A stretch of DNA of 64,000 nt from Albula goreensis (taxonomy: Eukaryota > Chordata > Actinopteri > Albuliformes > Albulidae), in NCBI GenBank assembly GCA_022829145.1, contig CM040752.1, forward strand, positions 35,361,086 to 35,425,085, read 5' to 3'. The notes beneath the pieces were generated by a model, which made no database searches, was not told the origin of the DNA, and worked only from the letters and a program-made list of their open reading frames with translations. Position 1 is the stretch's first letter; every line of letters starts with the position of its first letter. Both the position numbers and the translations under genes were made by a program. Of the stretch, positions 33,293 to 46,184 are shown in pieces.

Positions 33293-33580
33293 CCTAGGAG
33301 AATCTGAATCATTCTCTGTCCATCCCACATCTTCACAGTTCTGTGTGGCTCCAAACAACCTTTCACAGCTAAGCCAATCACACAGCAGGCTCAGCCCATT
33401 TCAGCTACTACCGCAGCTTGCACAAGAAGGAAACACATTAGCCGGCAGTAATTTAGGGACAACCTTTTCACCAAAGAAGCTTTTTTTAAAAAAAAAACAT
33501 AAGAAACTAAGGAATGTGTTTCAATTAGGGACTCAAACACCTGCCTGATGGTTCCCCCCCAGAGTAAGTTCCCTTTCAGT
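33293..33580. other. Unique non-coding stretch
   Basis: Nothing recognised. Confidence 0.3.
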
Positions 33581-33584
33581 TCTG

Positions 33585-33585
33585 G

Positions 33586-33625
<40 letters not shown>
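33585..33625. repeat. (TG)n microsatellite
   Basis: Pure tg run of about 40 bases. Confidence 0.95.
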
Positions 33626-34904
33626 ACTGGTATCCACAGTGTGGGCTGGCTTGTTAATCACTGCACACTGCAAGTTAATCAGCAGGTCCCACCTGCTGCT
33701 TTTGGTTAGCGTGATCATACAGCCCTATTCAGGAGACCAATAACTAACTACACTGTGACATATCAAAACAAATGCTATGTTACATAGAGTACAGCACTGT
33801 GCCTTCGCCTTCAGTCACCTTCTGTGCTGTGGTGTTTGTGGTTCGTGGTTCTTCTCTTCTGTCACCTGATTTGTTTCTCTCTAATTGGGCGAATAAACCC
33901 CCCCTTTATCTGATGTGGATGTGATTGTAGATACACCTCTGGCCTTTACAGCTATCTTCATTTAATTTCCACAGAAAGGATTATGTACCTTTTACCTCTA
34001 TATTTCATAAGCTTTGTTTGTAAAACAGTATCCATAGCAACCTTGTTTTTTTTTGTTTAGGAACCTTGCTTGTTTGGGAGAGGCCAGGCAGACGTTCGTC
34101 TACGGTAAACGTTAATGTGATTCAATCCAAAACACTTCAATTTCAGGAGGGATTTTACAATATTCTGAAACATTCATCTGAGCTGCGCTGTGCTCCTCTG
34201 TAGCTGGAGGCTGGGTTGGAAAAGAAAATAAAAAAATCAATTCCTTAGATCATGAGCGAGACCAAAATAAAGTCTTAATAAAACCTGTTATTACAAGTGT
34301 TCAAAAAAAAAAAACAAATCACCTAAAATAAAATGTTTTATGAACTCATTTTAAACTAATTTTTTACAGCTCTAATTGCATTGCAGGCTTTTTGGGCCTT
34401 CCTCACAACTTCACCCCAATAAGACATTTATAGCAGTAAAGAACAGAGCTGCCCAACACACATACAGTAATAGTACGTTTATAAGCCAGCTGGTCTGTAT
34501 ATGTAATAACTTATGCATCTGGCTGCATCTTTATCACTTTTCTGTGAATGATTGTTTTGTGAAACTAGGTCTCGGTGATCATGTCAGAAGCGCCGATGGG
34601 GGAGAAGGAACAGGGAGCCATTTTGAAAAGACTGAGAGCGTCTGTGTTTATCCACAGAAACACCAAAGGAGAGAATAGACTGCTCTCCCAGATGAAATCA
34701 AATGTTTGGTTTCTTATGTTTCATCACTGGTGCTGATTTATCGTCATGGGGATCAACTTTATATAGCTGGGTTTGAAAATCTAAAAATAACCCCGCCAGG
34801 AACTGTGTCAAGGATGAGGAGGCTGATTACGACTGAAGAAGAAACTAAAAAGCAAGAAAAAAAAAGCGAAAAGTACAAATTGAGGCTACCATGTTACCAC
34901 TGAC

Positions 34905-34905
<1 letters not shown>
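33626..34905. other. Unique AT-rich stretch
   Basis: An A-rich run lies at about 34301-34315. A 100-codon plus-strand frame (34376-34678) has no recognisable domain. Confidence 0.3.
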
Positions 34906-34906
<1 letters not shown>

Positions 34907-34939
<33 letters not shown>

Positions 34940-35280
34940 AGGCGAGATCCAGGGAGTGGGAGAAAGAGAGAGTGAGAGAGAGGAGGAGAGAGGAAGGGAG
35001 AGAAATAAAGAGAGAGAGCTGCATAGAGGGAGAAGGAGAGAGATTAAGGAGAGGAGTGGGGAGAGGGAGGGGGAGAGGTGGAGAAAACGAGAGAAAGAGA
35101 GAGTGGGAGAGGTGGAGAGAGAGAGTGAGAGAAGGAGAGAGGGAGCATATGTTATTTACTGTGAAAGAAAAAAGTCCAATTTCTGGAGAGAGCAGTAGAC
35201 AGATAGAGAGTGAGCTGGAGAAAGAGGGAAAAGAGAGAGAAACGGAGAGGGGAGAGATAGAGAAAGGGGGAGGGGTGTAG
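34907..35280 (+). repeat. Purine-rich (GA) low-complexity tract
   Basis: Pure (ga)n at 34907-34935, then imperfect gagaggga-type sequence with few pyrimidines to about 35280. The Arg/Glu-rich open frames are read-outs of it. Confidence 0.9.
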
Positions 35281-35880
35281 GGGTCAGCGCAGCAGAGCAG
35301 CGCACCATTTCCTTCTGTACTGACAGCTTCTCAATTGTGTTAACCATCTGCTGAACAAATTGAAGGCGGAGGAAGCGAAAAGCCAGGCTTTAATTAGGAC
35401 GACTAAAAATAACTCGGGGGCCTGACATTTGATGGGGTCCCGCTCATTGATGCTGCGCTGTCTGCCTGTGATCTCGGTGGGACCTCAGGTCGATGGAGAG
35501 GGCTCATCTAGTTTTCCCCATTGATCCTGATTACAGCGCTGATTAGCATAGCGCTGGGCGCTTCTGCGAACATCAACTACAGAATCAACTCCAACCAACC
35601 ACAAACCTCTTCTAGCCTTCTCATTTTTTTCCACAGTTTCCTCTCCAAAGAAAAAAAAAAAAATTGAAGTGGTTTTTAAAAAGGGCTTTTCTTCCCTTTT
35701 CTCTCGCTCTCTTTTTTTTTTTTGGCTAATGTCCTTCTCCAGGCATTCTTTGGTTTCTGGAGGATTACTTGGCTCTCTATTCACAATCTCCTTTCACCAT
35801 GGTAACATACGATGCCAAATAGGCTTCCAGCCTCTGACCGGAGAAGCGTTATTACCTCATTACTACTGCACAGACAGCGT
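35281..35880. other. Candidate conserved non-coding region
   Basis: Unique sequence with ctttaattaggacgac, ttgatcctgattacagcgctgattagc and several CpG steps is followed by an A run (35650-35664) and T runs. The texture is enhancer-like, but conservation is unknown. Confidence 0.2.
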
Positions 35881-36297
35881 ATGAGAGAGAGACATTATAA
35901 CGCGGTGCTGTGAGTGCGGAGCGAGGCAGTGTACGGCAGAGAGACATTATAACGCGGCACTGTGAGTGCGGAGCGAGGCAGCGTATGAGAGAGAGACATT
36001 ATAACGCGGCACTGTGAGTGCGGAGCGAGGCAGTGTACGGCAGAGAGACATTATAACGCAGCGCCGTGAGTGCGGAGCGAGGCAGTGTACGGCAGAGAGA
36101 CATTATAACGTGGTGCTGTGAGTGCGGAGCGAGGCAGTGTACGGCAGAGAGACATTATAACGCGGCACTGTGAGTGCGGAGCGAGGCAGTGTACGGCAGA
36201 GAGACATTATAACGCAGCGCCATGAGTGCAGCGTACAACAGAGAGACATTATAACGCAACGCTGTGAGCACAGTGTACGGCAGAGAGATTTAACCGC
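35881..36297. repeat. 52-bp CpG-rich minisatellite, 8 copies
   Basis: gacattataacgc starts at 35891, 35943, 35995, 36047, 36099, 36151, 36203 and 36245. Six steps are exactly 52 and the last is 42. Units are highly alike, with variant pairs (tacggcagag versus tatgagagag, cggcactg versus cagcgccg) that do not strictly alternate. Each unit has several CpGs (aacgcgg, gtgcggagcgagg). Array growth looks recent. Confidence 0.95.
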
Positions 36298-38149
36298 AAG
36301 CAGGCTGAGACCAAAGCTGCAAAGATGGCCTTTATCACAAGAACGAGAGCCTCTTTATTTCTTGGTTTGTCTTCCATTACACAGCACTCTGAAAGAAACA
36401 AGTCCAATTAAAAAAAAGACGAAAGGGGAATCGTGATCTGTATTTTTTTTCTTTTCTGAACTCGCCTTTTGGTGTTGCCATGTAACGAATCAAACAACTG
36501 AATATTGTTTCTCCGGGGGGGCTGTATTCATGATTGCAGGAGAAGATGGAAAAAAAAGGCAACACACTGAGAAGTGAATGAAATGAGGAACAGCCAAAAA
36601 AAGGAAGTACAAAGCATTCTGAGAATTTACGATTGAATATAGAACACATTAATTGGGTAGGGATTCATTTCTGTGGCTAAACTGTGTGTGTGTGTGTGCG
36701 TGTGTGTGTGTGTGTTGGTTATGAAGCAGGGAAGACTGCTTATCCAGTCCCAGTAAACCCAAGTCCCTCCCAGCTAACCTGTCCGCCCCCCTCTTTTGGA
36801 TTTTTTTTTTTTTAGAGTACAGAGGCGCTGTTCATCCCAACCTAAGTTACTATGGGAACGCCTGTTGCTAGGACAAGAGAGATGAGGTAGCGATCAGATT
36901 TGGAGGGCTGGGTAATAACATTACGTTGGGAAGGGGGAAAAAAATCCTGCTAACTACCGCAATAAAGAGCCATTTGAATGCGGAGGCCTTCAGCTCCCAA
37001 TCAGTCTTAGAGGACAGCGTAGGCACAGGGAGAGAGAACGGCTGCCTGTCTTTCCCTCCCTTCCCCCTCCCAGCCACCCCCAACCCGCCGACAGCGAGGC
37101 CACTCGGTCCTCAACGCCGAGAAGAGTCAGCCGCCTCATGCTTGTGTCCACCGTTCTCTGAGACGGGACGGATTGTCTGCCAGTCCTCCATCTTGTCCTG
37201 CCCGCCCTCAACATAAATGGGTGGCAGTGTGTGATGGGAACAGCTAGCTCTGTGAGAAAAACGCACGCACCGTGCTAACCCTTGCTCTTGTTTTGATGTT
37301 CAAATATGCCGGTCCTCCACAGCAGAAAGGACTGTTAATCAATGAGCGTTATGCAACAACACCGCTTCCAGTACTTTGTTATCCCAACGCTGGGTCAAAA
37401 TCGGCAAAATAAAAACCCCTTGGTTTTGCCGAGCATGGTTTACGCACAGGCAGAAGGAATCAGAACAGGTTTCTGCCATCTGTGATTATACTGGCTCTTT
37501 CAGGCTGCTGGTACGGCTCAAACGGCAGAAATCGTGTGAGGTGAACTCAGTCACGAGCTGAATATGAAAAAACCCCCATAATCCAGAGATTGTTCCTCTG
37601 CAAATACCACCGTTTTCTGGCCTCTGATGGTGAATCGCCGAGGGAAAGAGTAGCGCCTTGAAAATTCGAAGTCACGACGCATGGATTTCCATAGAGAGAC
37701 GCCAGATTTTGAGAAGGACTTTGTCCAACTGGTGGAGCTCATTTCATAAGCAGTTAAACTTCTGCTAATTCAAAAACAAGAACCAATTAAAATTAACTAT
37801 GAATGACGGCAGCCATTACAAACACAATCACCTGCCATCAGGAGCACTCTCCTCATCCTTGGGCAGAAATTTCCGGAAAGTGGAATACCAGATGTGTCCC
37901 CTGAATATCGACTCCTCCGGCTGGAGCTGGGCCTTTGGCGAAATGCCCTACGGCTCTCTCTATCGGCATTCTGATCCCGTGCGGGACACGCTGGGAATAC
38001 TGAATGTAGCACGTTAGCACAATAGCACCAGATCCTCCAGAGGAGAGGCACGGAGGGAATGTTTGTTGCGCAGGTGCTCACGTGTTGAAAAAGCCAAACA
38101 GGATGTACAGTCAGATTAATGAAAACACACACGCTCTCATACACGCTTG
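36298..38149. other. Unique stretch with a TG microsatellite
   Basis: (tg)n with gc interruptions lies at about 36683-36715 and a T run at 36801-36813. 36900-37150 and 37340-37740 are unique and unrecognised. Confidence 0.35.
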
Positions 38150-38295
38150 CACACATACATATGCGGGTGCTCACGCATGCTTACATACACACACACACGC
38201 TCTGTCACATACACATAAACACACACGCTCTGTCACATACACATACACACACACGCTCTGTCACATACACATAAACACACATGCTCACACACATA
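38150..38295. repeat. CA-rich tract with a 27-28-bp sub-repeat
   Basis: cgctctgtcacatacaca recurs at 38199, 38226 and 38254. It is a CA microsatellite that has acquired and duplicated a longer unit. Confidence 0.85.
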
Positions 38296-39510
38296 TTTGT
38301 ATATTTTCCCAAAGAACTGATAGTGTTTCTGATTGATTCTGAGAGAATCCTTATTTTGATTGTAAACATACACCTTATGTGAATGTATTTATTAATAATA
38401 CTGACACACAAGCACATGCTTAGACACTACAGAAATGATCCATTAAAACTTTAAAGTTCATGTATCCTGTTTTCATATTTTTTACACATATATTTAGTTT
38501 TGTTTGTTTTAGCCCAGGCCTTGTGTTAATAAGGTGAATTTAGTCACCATGGAAAAAATGCGGACAAACATACTGACTGCCAAATACACAAAAAAGCAAA
38601 AATACAGAATGTGTATGTAAATCTTACGTTAGCATTTTCCAGTGAAAAGAATTGCTTACTATTCAAAGTTTGACAGTAGGTGCAGTGTAATTGTTTTGTC
38701 ACTTGGTTCCCGGGTCAGGACAAAGCCATTCTCACACAGTTATCCGTTCAAACGCTCTTCTGTGCTCTCAGAATATGTTTCTTTCTCCATTACCATATAT
38801 TTTGCTCACCCTGCCGAATTGCAGTGGTGGAAAAAAAAAAATAACAACATGGAAAAAATGTGACATATGAGCCCAGAGGGTAAACGCAGAGAAGGGGAAG
38901 AAAGAAATGAAGAATAAGAAAACAACTTCCCCTTCATTTGCATAGCTGGGGCCAGGGGCTCCGCCCACCACTCCTGCGTGAGGTAGATTGGCGTAATCTC
39001 CCACCCCGGCCGCTCACGGTTTTTTAATTAAACAAGCGCGTAATAAGCCTTTAGCCTGCTCGCGCGATAAGCTGGGATGCTAAATAATCCCTAAAAATAT
39101 TTCCCAATGCATTGATAAGAAGAAGAAAAAGGAGGAGGAGAAGAAGAAGATGGAGGAGGAGGGAGAGAACACACACATATGCAAAGTAAATGCAGAACAT
39201 GGTACTGAAGTGAGTAATCAAACGGGCATGGAGAAGTGCGTTTTTCCACACAAATAAAGCACAAGACCCAAAAATGTCTGACTTTCTAGCCGGGACCAGC
39301 TCAGCGAATGTTTCCGCTTACGAGAAAGTGAACCGTCTGTCACACAGACAGCAACTTCCACAGATAACTGTTTCTGACGCGCCATTTCACGATTACGACG
39401 AGAATGTTTGAACTACAGTACTTAACCAGCAGAAGGTTTGGATTTAGCGAAAACAATACAGGAGGTTTGACCAAAAGCAGCAGTCTACCATTTCGATTAG
39501 CACCAAATGC
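38296..39510. other. Unique AT-rich stretch
   Basis: Contains an A-rich run (38830-38841) and an aag/gga triplet tract (39117-39168). No gene recognised. Confidence 0.35.
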
Positions 39511-39516
39511 CTTCAG

Positions 39517-39544
39517 CACACACACATACACACAAACATACACA

Positions 39545-39634
<90 letters not shown>

Positions 39635-39650
39635 CACGCACACACACTAG
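39517..39650. repeat. Long (CA)n microsatellite
   Basis: About 130 bases, interrupted by tacaca, gcacac and aacata units. Confidence 0.95.
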
Positions 39651-40293
39651 CCCCTGGACCTGCGGACATTTAAACGGACGTCACAGTCATTCATGACAGT
39701 GATATGGACATTTGGGCCCGGCTTTTGACAGTGGTAATCGTGCAGTCACTGTAGGAGCCTGGGTCAGTCTGGCCTTGGCTGGCGAGGCCGGACTCTGTGC
39801 GCAGTCGGCCGCCGTGACGCTGGGCATGGCGTTTAACTGAGCCATCTCACTGCATATCTGTCAGCTGGAGGTTTCAAACCACAGTAGGACTGACACAGAA
39901 TACAATCTGTTTGCAGAACTACACACTCAAGAACATTTTTTGGCATATCTTACAAAAACGTCCTGTAAGGCTAGTGTGCATTTTGTTTCTATCAATTACT
40001 GGTTTAATTAACATATTACCTACATACATCAATGCTCATTTAGTATTTTTTTGTGTTGATCATTACCCATATTATGACAGACAAAAAACAAAAATTTTAC
40101 AAAATAAAAATAGCAATATCTACTCCACAAATAAATTAATGAAATGATATGAAAGTACCACTGAAATTATCCCTGATATGTTTATACAAATATGTACAGC
40201 ATGTGGGAGAAAGAGAGAGAGAGAAAGCGTGAGAGAGAAAGGCAGAGTGTGAGAGAGGGGGAGGGGGAGAAAGAGAGAGAGTGAGAGAGAGAG

Positions 40294-40324
<31 letters not shown>

Positions 40325-41745
40325 GGAGCCATCCATGTTTATAGCCTCCTTCCTCCCCCCTGGAGATGTTGGAGGGTTAAAATCCTTCTGGGAAATTCAT
40401 CGTTTCAAGGCAGACCAAGCTGCAGCCCTCTTCCAGAAATCGGTCACGGTGCCAAACTGCGCTAACCCAACGACCAATTAAGCGTGGCTAAAATTAGCCG
40501 CCGGTCACTGGAGCGGAACTCCTGTCATCGGCGGACTACGGCTGCATCTGCAGAATCGAAAACGCAGCGCTCTCTCCGCGTCAGATCCAACCCAGCTCCA
40601 ACCGCCAGTCTCAGCCTATCACCAGCGAGCGCCGGCCAACATTTCACACGGGTTCGGGGATCGGCAGGGTCCAGCGCCTGATTCATTTGCCACCGTGTGT
40701 ACTCTAACCCCTCGGTCCTGTTCCATCAGGCTGCTGATTCACACCCAAAGTGGAGGTCTGCTCGGTCCTGCCATCGGTAACACTTAGTCACTGCGCCCAG
40801 ACTTTCACACGCTTCCAATAAACGCTTCTAAAAACACAACAACAACAAAAAAAAACAGATTTGGACTGTTTTTGGACTGCCACATAATAATGACACATTC
40901 ACCATAAACCCAAAATATGCTGCATTCTGTGAAGGGCGGCAAAAAATAAAAATTAATTACCGCTCTGTAATTTCTCTTGGCAACTATGTGCCTGTGGCAA
41001 ATGCAGCCAGCTACACAGTAATGCAGTGATTTGCTTTGTAATGGTGTCCAAGTAGGGCCTGTAATTGTTTCTCCGAGGCCATGTGTTTCTTTAGCAGACT
41101 GTCTCGCGGTCTCAGGCTCTGAAGGTGTCTCCTCGTTATCACACGATCGTGACATTTCACGCAGAACGCGCGAACGTGACAGCGACTAGCGACAGTCACG
41201 CACCAGCCTCCAACGGACTTTTGGTTGGTTGCCGAGGAGGCGTCGCACAAAGCAGCAGTGGGATATCAGACGCTTTGTGACGTTTTACGCCTATAGGAGA
41301 GCGCGCGTGTGAAGCGCAGCTTACGCAGTTTGTGCTCTTGCAGCTGGGGCAGTGCAGTCGGAGCAGTGGCAGTGTTCTCCTTCGGAAAATATAACCAGCA
41401 GCCTCTGGGTTACAACCCCAGCTCTGGGATCTGATAAACGCCGACCCGATCCTCGGTTCCCATGATCCACGAGCGGCCCTCGGAGGCCATGGAGGTTCCA
41501 GCAGGCTGCTCAGGGATATCGACCTGTTCAAGCTCATTAGAATTCATCATTGATCTGATCATCAATCCCGATCCAGGAGAGCCACAGGACCTGCTCCTGG
41601 TTTTCACCCTAAAATCCACAGCCAGTGTAGACCCAAGACAACAGCAAAGGGCGAGTTAACTTTGTAATCGCCTGGTTTGGTTTGTCAGTTGAGTAAAAAC
41701 CGGCATGACCAGCAGCCTTCAAGGAACATGTTTATGGTGAAATGT
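39651..41745. other. Unique stretch with a GA tract
   Basis: GA-rich run at 40205-40327. 40470-40680 and 41150-41330 are moderately CpG-rich (gaacgcgcgaacg, gagagcgcgcgtgtg). An A-rich run is at 40845-40857. No gene recognised. Confidence 0.35.
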
Positions 41746-41750
41746 GTCCG

Positions 41751-41872
41751 TGTCTCTCCCTCTCTCCGTGTGTCTCTCCCTCTCTCCGTGTGTCTCTCCC
41801 TCTCTCCGTGTGTCTCTCCCTCTCTCCGTGTGTCTCTCCCTCTCTCCGTGTCTCTCCCTCTCTCCGTGTGTC
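41751..41872. repeat. 20-bp pyrimidine minisatellite
   Basis: tgtctctccctctctccgtg is repeated about six times in exact register, the last units shortened. Sharp and nearly invariant. The long overlapping frames on both strands here are read-outs. Confidence 0.95.
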
Positions 41873-42590
41873 GCCCCTCTCGCGAGCCGAGTACGGCACC
41901 CACTGAAGAGCAGTGGGTGCTCCACACGCAGAAGTAAGTCAGTAGAGCACACAGACAGCACTCTCCCCTGCAGGGAGCACTGCTGCTATTTTCAGGGGCT
42001 GGGGCCAGACGCAATTACAGCCAGGACCGTCCCGATACAGTCTGAGAGCAATGGGGCCAGGGCCTGCCTAATGACTGCGCACCGTTCCAGTGTGTAGACT
42101 GCATCCTGTTAAGACACTGCTCGGCTGGGTCCTCATTTTTCACCAGCACCCCCTACTGGTCAAACAGACACACACAGTCTGCCTTAATCAGCTGCACGTG
42201 CAGATTCCTCTTCCCTTTGAGTTGGATCAATGGACACTGCATTGTGAGAAGAAGCAGTTGTTTAAAAACATGTTTCAGAAAAGCGCGTGTGTTTGTGCTC
42301 ACCTGCCCCGACAGAAGAAGTTGTGATGATGTACACAAGGGCAAAAATCGGGAATTCCAAATCAGAAATGGGGAAGGAAAGAGCTCTCTGAGCCATTGGT
42401 ATGAAATACAAAGTCTCTCAGGACAACCTGCCAGTTCATAAACGCACCACGGTAATGCTACGGCCGGCAGACCCGTTCCTACCCAACCAAGAAGCACTGC
42501 AATCAGTCCTGAAGAAAAAATGCTGTCAAACAATGCAAAATGCTTTCAAACACGGTGACAATAAGAACAAGCCTCTCTCCCAGGTTACGT
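41873..42590. other. Unique non-coding stretch
   Basis: Apart from the CTCF-like motif listed separately, nothing recognised. Confidence 0.3.
42146..42159 (-). promoter_or_regulatory. CTCF-like motif
   Basis: On the minus strand CCAGTAGGGGGTGC fits the CTCF core CCASYAGRKGGCRS at all but one position. A single match in 64 kb is expected to occur partly by chance. Confidence 0.3.
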
Positions 42591-42597
42591 GGGGGAG

Positions 42598-42690
42598 TGT
42601 GTGCGAATGTATGTATGCATGCCCGTGCGTGTGTGTGTGTATGAACTTGTGCTTGTGTGTGTTGTATGTGTGTGTGTGTATATATATAGA
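42598..42690. repeat. TG-rich tract ending in tatata
   Basis: Imperfect tg repeat (tgtgtgtgtatg) followed by tatatata at 42679-42687. Confidence 0.8.
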
Positions 42691-43280
42691 CAAACAGATC
42701 ACCACTCGCTCCTCCATCCATTTTGACCCGGCTGCTCTCCATATTGTCAACTGACAGCAAGCAATCTCATTTCTTAGTGCTCAGATCAGTAGAGTCTGGC
42801 ACTGGTCTGTCCATTACTATAATGGCGTATCCAGAGCTTTTCAGAGTCACGGTAAACATTCTGGATAGGCATTCGCTTACTTGTTTAGCTTTTTTGTTCT
42901 CTATTTTTGGCAGAAAGATAATATAACAGAACAAGAGAGCAGCTGGCATAGAGAAGAGACCGGAGAATCGTCGCTCGGAAAACAAACGTATCAAATGTAA
43001 TCTGCTGGGTGGCACACGCAAATCAAACAGACGATGTTTGGTAATATTAAAAGGAGCTTAGTCATGTCAGAATGGCTGGGGACAGCGTTTGCCTTGTCCT
43101 GAAAACCACAGAGACTGATGTTGGAATATTGAGTGATTGTTTGTCCTGAGGGGTCCTCACTGCAGCACAGATTTCTGATCAGGCATCTCCAAGGATGACT
43201 AACAGACTCCAAGAGGCAGTGGATATACAAGATTGCAGAACTCTGGCATCAGTGTGGAATGGAGCACAAAAAATAATGTC
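42691..43280. other. Unique non-coding stretch
   Basis: Nothing recognised. Confidence 0.3.
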
Positions 43281-43301
43281 TATATATATATATATATATA
43301 T
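43280..43301. repeat. (TA)n microsatellite
   Basis: About ten ta units. Confidence 0.95.
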
Positions 43302-43388
43302 CACATGCTATACTTTGAAATTGGGATTGCACAACAGTCCAAGTATAAAACTTGACCTCACTAAAGCAGGGCATTATTGAGTTCAAAA

Positions 43389-43403
43389 GGAAGCAGGGGG
43401 CGC
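43389..43403 (+). promoter_or_regulatory. CTCF-like motif
   Basis: ggaagcagggggcgc carries the core GCAGGGGGCGC, with the full strong half of the CTCF consensus but a poor 5' pair. It points away from the motif at 42146. Confidence 0.3.
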
Positions 43404-45405
43404 AGCATCAAACATCAAGTTGTATACGGTATGTAACTATTGCCCTATTTCAGCACAGACCTCAACCTGACCCATCCTAGTAAATATCCAGTCACATAAC
43501 ACTGATGCTGTTTGAACTGCAAACTACTTGTGTCTCACTGTATAATAGAGCCTGCTGAACAAATACATGATGTGGTGCAGTGAAGAGAATAGAGGAAATG
43601 AAGAGTGAAAGTTACCGTGCAGAACACACAGGCTCAGATGAGTGTAATTCACTGCATAACAGGGGTACATCTCCTCTTGGCATGCCTACTTTGTCCAAAA
43701 AAACAAATAAAAAAAAAAACAGAGGCCTTATTTAGAGATGTGGGCCTATGTCCGTGTTCTAATTACCATTTTAATCCCGGGCCCCAAAATGCAGCATGTC
43801 AGAGAGAAATACAAGCACGATCATCCCGCTGTGTTCTCTGAGGCCAAGGCTACAAAAGCGGCTTTTCGGAATTACCACGGCGATATGACCCCCAACGCTA
43901 AGGCTTATGGGAGTCCTCTGGGGAGCAGAACATGTGACATCACAATCATAAAGAGGGGTGATGAAGAAGAACCAGCACGTGGAAGGGGTGAAGGAGATGA
44001 ACCTCTTTTAGAGTGAGAGCTGGAAAGATCAGTCCGATTCGCCGAACTGTTCATGCAATTGGCTGAGCAGCTGCACCACTGCACGGTGTGGATGATGACT
44101 AGCGGTCTCGTGGTTGCATTCGCATTGCTGTTTCCCAGCACACAAAGGCAATGGTCTGCTGCTGCTGTCCTGTTAGCACGAAGGCCAAGCCTGACTATAA
44201 CTTAACACTTCCTGGAAGAGGGGCTTGAGTTAAAAGCCAAAGATCCTGGTCTATAGAGTTAAATCAATGAGTGAGCCTTAAGAAGCAAGTTTTACTAAAC
44301 CAGCACGTATTGATAAACTGCTTTGAACTAGCCTGCAATGGAGCTGGTCTGCGGACCCAAGATAAATTGCCATGGGTATGAACTTGGTCAGTAATTAACT
44401 CAGTGACCCGTTGTTGATAAAACAATAAATTATCCAGCACAATCGTTGGCCGATGTCGGCTGATCCCAGGTCAGTGCAAATGGTACTGCAGCCCTACCGC
44501 TTAGTACACACATAAGGATATCAGCTGATCTCAGATCAGCATGTTTGGTGCAGACATGTCTGAAATCGAGAGGGCCCTTGAGATCGTCAAACAGGGCGAT
44601 CATGGGACGGGAGCTCTCAGACACAACGTGTTTAAAAACGCCTACTCTAACAGACTGCCACTTCGCATTGAGCCCAGCCTAAATTACCTGATTGTGGGGG
44701 CTGGACCGGAGCCAAGGAGCCCGGTTCTGCTGCTTGCCTTTGATGGATGCTCTCAGAAAAGCTGTTCATTTTTCATTAAGGTGGAGGAGAGGGGACACCA
44801 TCCAGTGATGGGATAATAAATCGCTCCCACCCTTAAATACGCCACATGTGGGAACGTCAAACGTTTCGGTGCGCCGCGTGCCGACGGCCCACTGCTGTGC
44901 CAGCATCTCTCACCGCGCTGTGAAAAAATACGACTTAAAAAAAAAAGAAGAAAACATTTGAATTATGTAAGAAAAACGAGTTTATCATAAGCATAATGGC
45001 CAATCTGCCAACTGGATAAGAAACATTTCCATAATAGGATGTCCTGAAATAACAAATATAAAATTTAATTAAGACAAATAATATTGGAGCCATAATACTA
45101 GATGATGGAATTCATCTTACAACACAAAACAAGAGTTCTTGTATAAATTTGATGTTGTAATACCAATTAAGACTTCATACTCTTCAGTGTGTGGATGTGC
45201 TTCGGCTGCTATAGTGAGCACTGATACAGCCCCCCACCCCCACCCCCACCACCCTTTGCTTTGCACCCCTACCCCCACAGCCTGTATTGACACAATGTAG
45301 GGGGATGAGAGGGGGTGTACCTGTAGTGCTAAACTCTGTTACTGGAGAGCTACATGCTGGTTTTTGTTTTCATTTAGTTTCATGCAAGAAACCAGTTGAG
45401 GTGAG
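43404..45405. other. Unique non-coding stretch
   Basis: C-rich simple sequence lies at 45230-45282. A 91-codon plus frame (44541-44816) has no recognised domain, repeat signature or splice context, so it is not called. Parts of 44180-44440 may be an unnamed repeat. Confidence 0.35.
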
Positions 45406-45584
45406 CAGGGATGCTGCTAGACTTTTAGCAGTACTGGGGCAAAGGCCCCCTGTGCCCACATCCTCACACTTGCAATTTATGAAACATTTTTAAAAACTAC
45501 TTATTTTTCATGAACATTTACTGGGGCACAACAAATTATTACTAGGGCACGTGCCACAGTAAAAAGGGTCTGGTCACGCCCCTG
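45406..45584. mobile_element. hAT-type MITE with CAGGG ends
   Basis: The left end is CAGGGATGCTGCTAGAC and the right end, read inward, is CAGGGGCGTGACCAGACC. Both are followed by a T/A-rich block and then ggca/gcc-rich blocks (ggggcaaaggcccc, gggcacgtgcc). It is 179 bp with no coding capacity. The terminal CAGGG is typical of hAT. The flanking 8-mers match poorly, so the target duplication has decayed or the ends are off by a few bases. The interior resembles an interspersed fish repeat. Confidence 0.6.
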
Positions 45585-46184
45585 TGTGTGATCAACTGTG
45601 TGTGTCTGTGTGTGAGGGACAACGAAAACCAGCATAAAAAGTGGCACTCCCCCTCCACCCCCCCCCGGGTCATGGTCACACTGCACAAGTCAACCACTCA
45701 CAGGGAGCATCACATGATCTGGAATACGAGGTCACACCTGGGTCTGTTTCCGCACCTTCTGAATATACACTACATATTCATAATACATGTGCCCCATCAT
45801 GAATTATGTAATGGTACAACCTATATCTTAAAATGCCAGCCTTTGTTTTATAAATTGTCCTTTAAAATTCTGAGATTCTGAGAACGTGACTGGACGGACT
45901 ATGCCAAGCACGTACGACTGTGAACGGGTGGTTTTAAAAAATGCTTGCAGCAGTACGTCCAACCAAAAAGCCTTCCCTGTGTTTAATTTCGTCTGAGAAA
46001 ATTTGTTTGAAAAAACCCTGGAGGGTTAAATTCAGGGATGGAGCTGTGACGAATCACTGCCTTCGTCTCCTTGCTGTTTTTAACAAGGCTATTTATAATA
46101 CTACAGATACCATCCTTTGTGTCCCAATTCATAGAAAGATACGGATGACATCATTTCTCCCATTTGGAAGCTCTGAAGGGTAAA
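45585..46184. other. Unique non-coding stretch
   Basis: Nothing recognised beyond a C run at 45655-45666. Confidence 0.3.

Noticed and set aside
35881-36297. Evenly spaced 52-bp repeats as a possible CRISPR array
   Set aside because: There are no unique spacers; the whole 52 bp is repeated head to tail.
44541-44816. 91-codon plus-strand frame with a fairly normal amino-acid mix
   Set aside because: No recognisable motif, no convincing splice or start context, and similar lengths occur by chance many times here.
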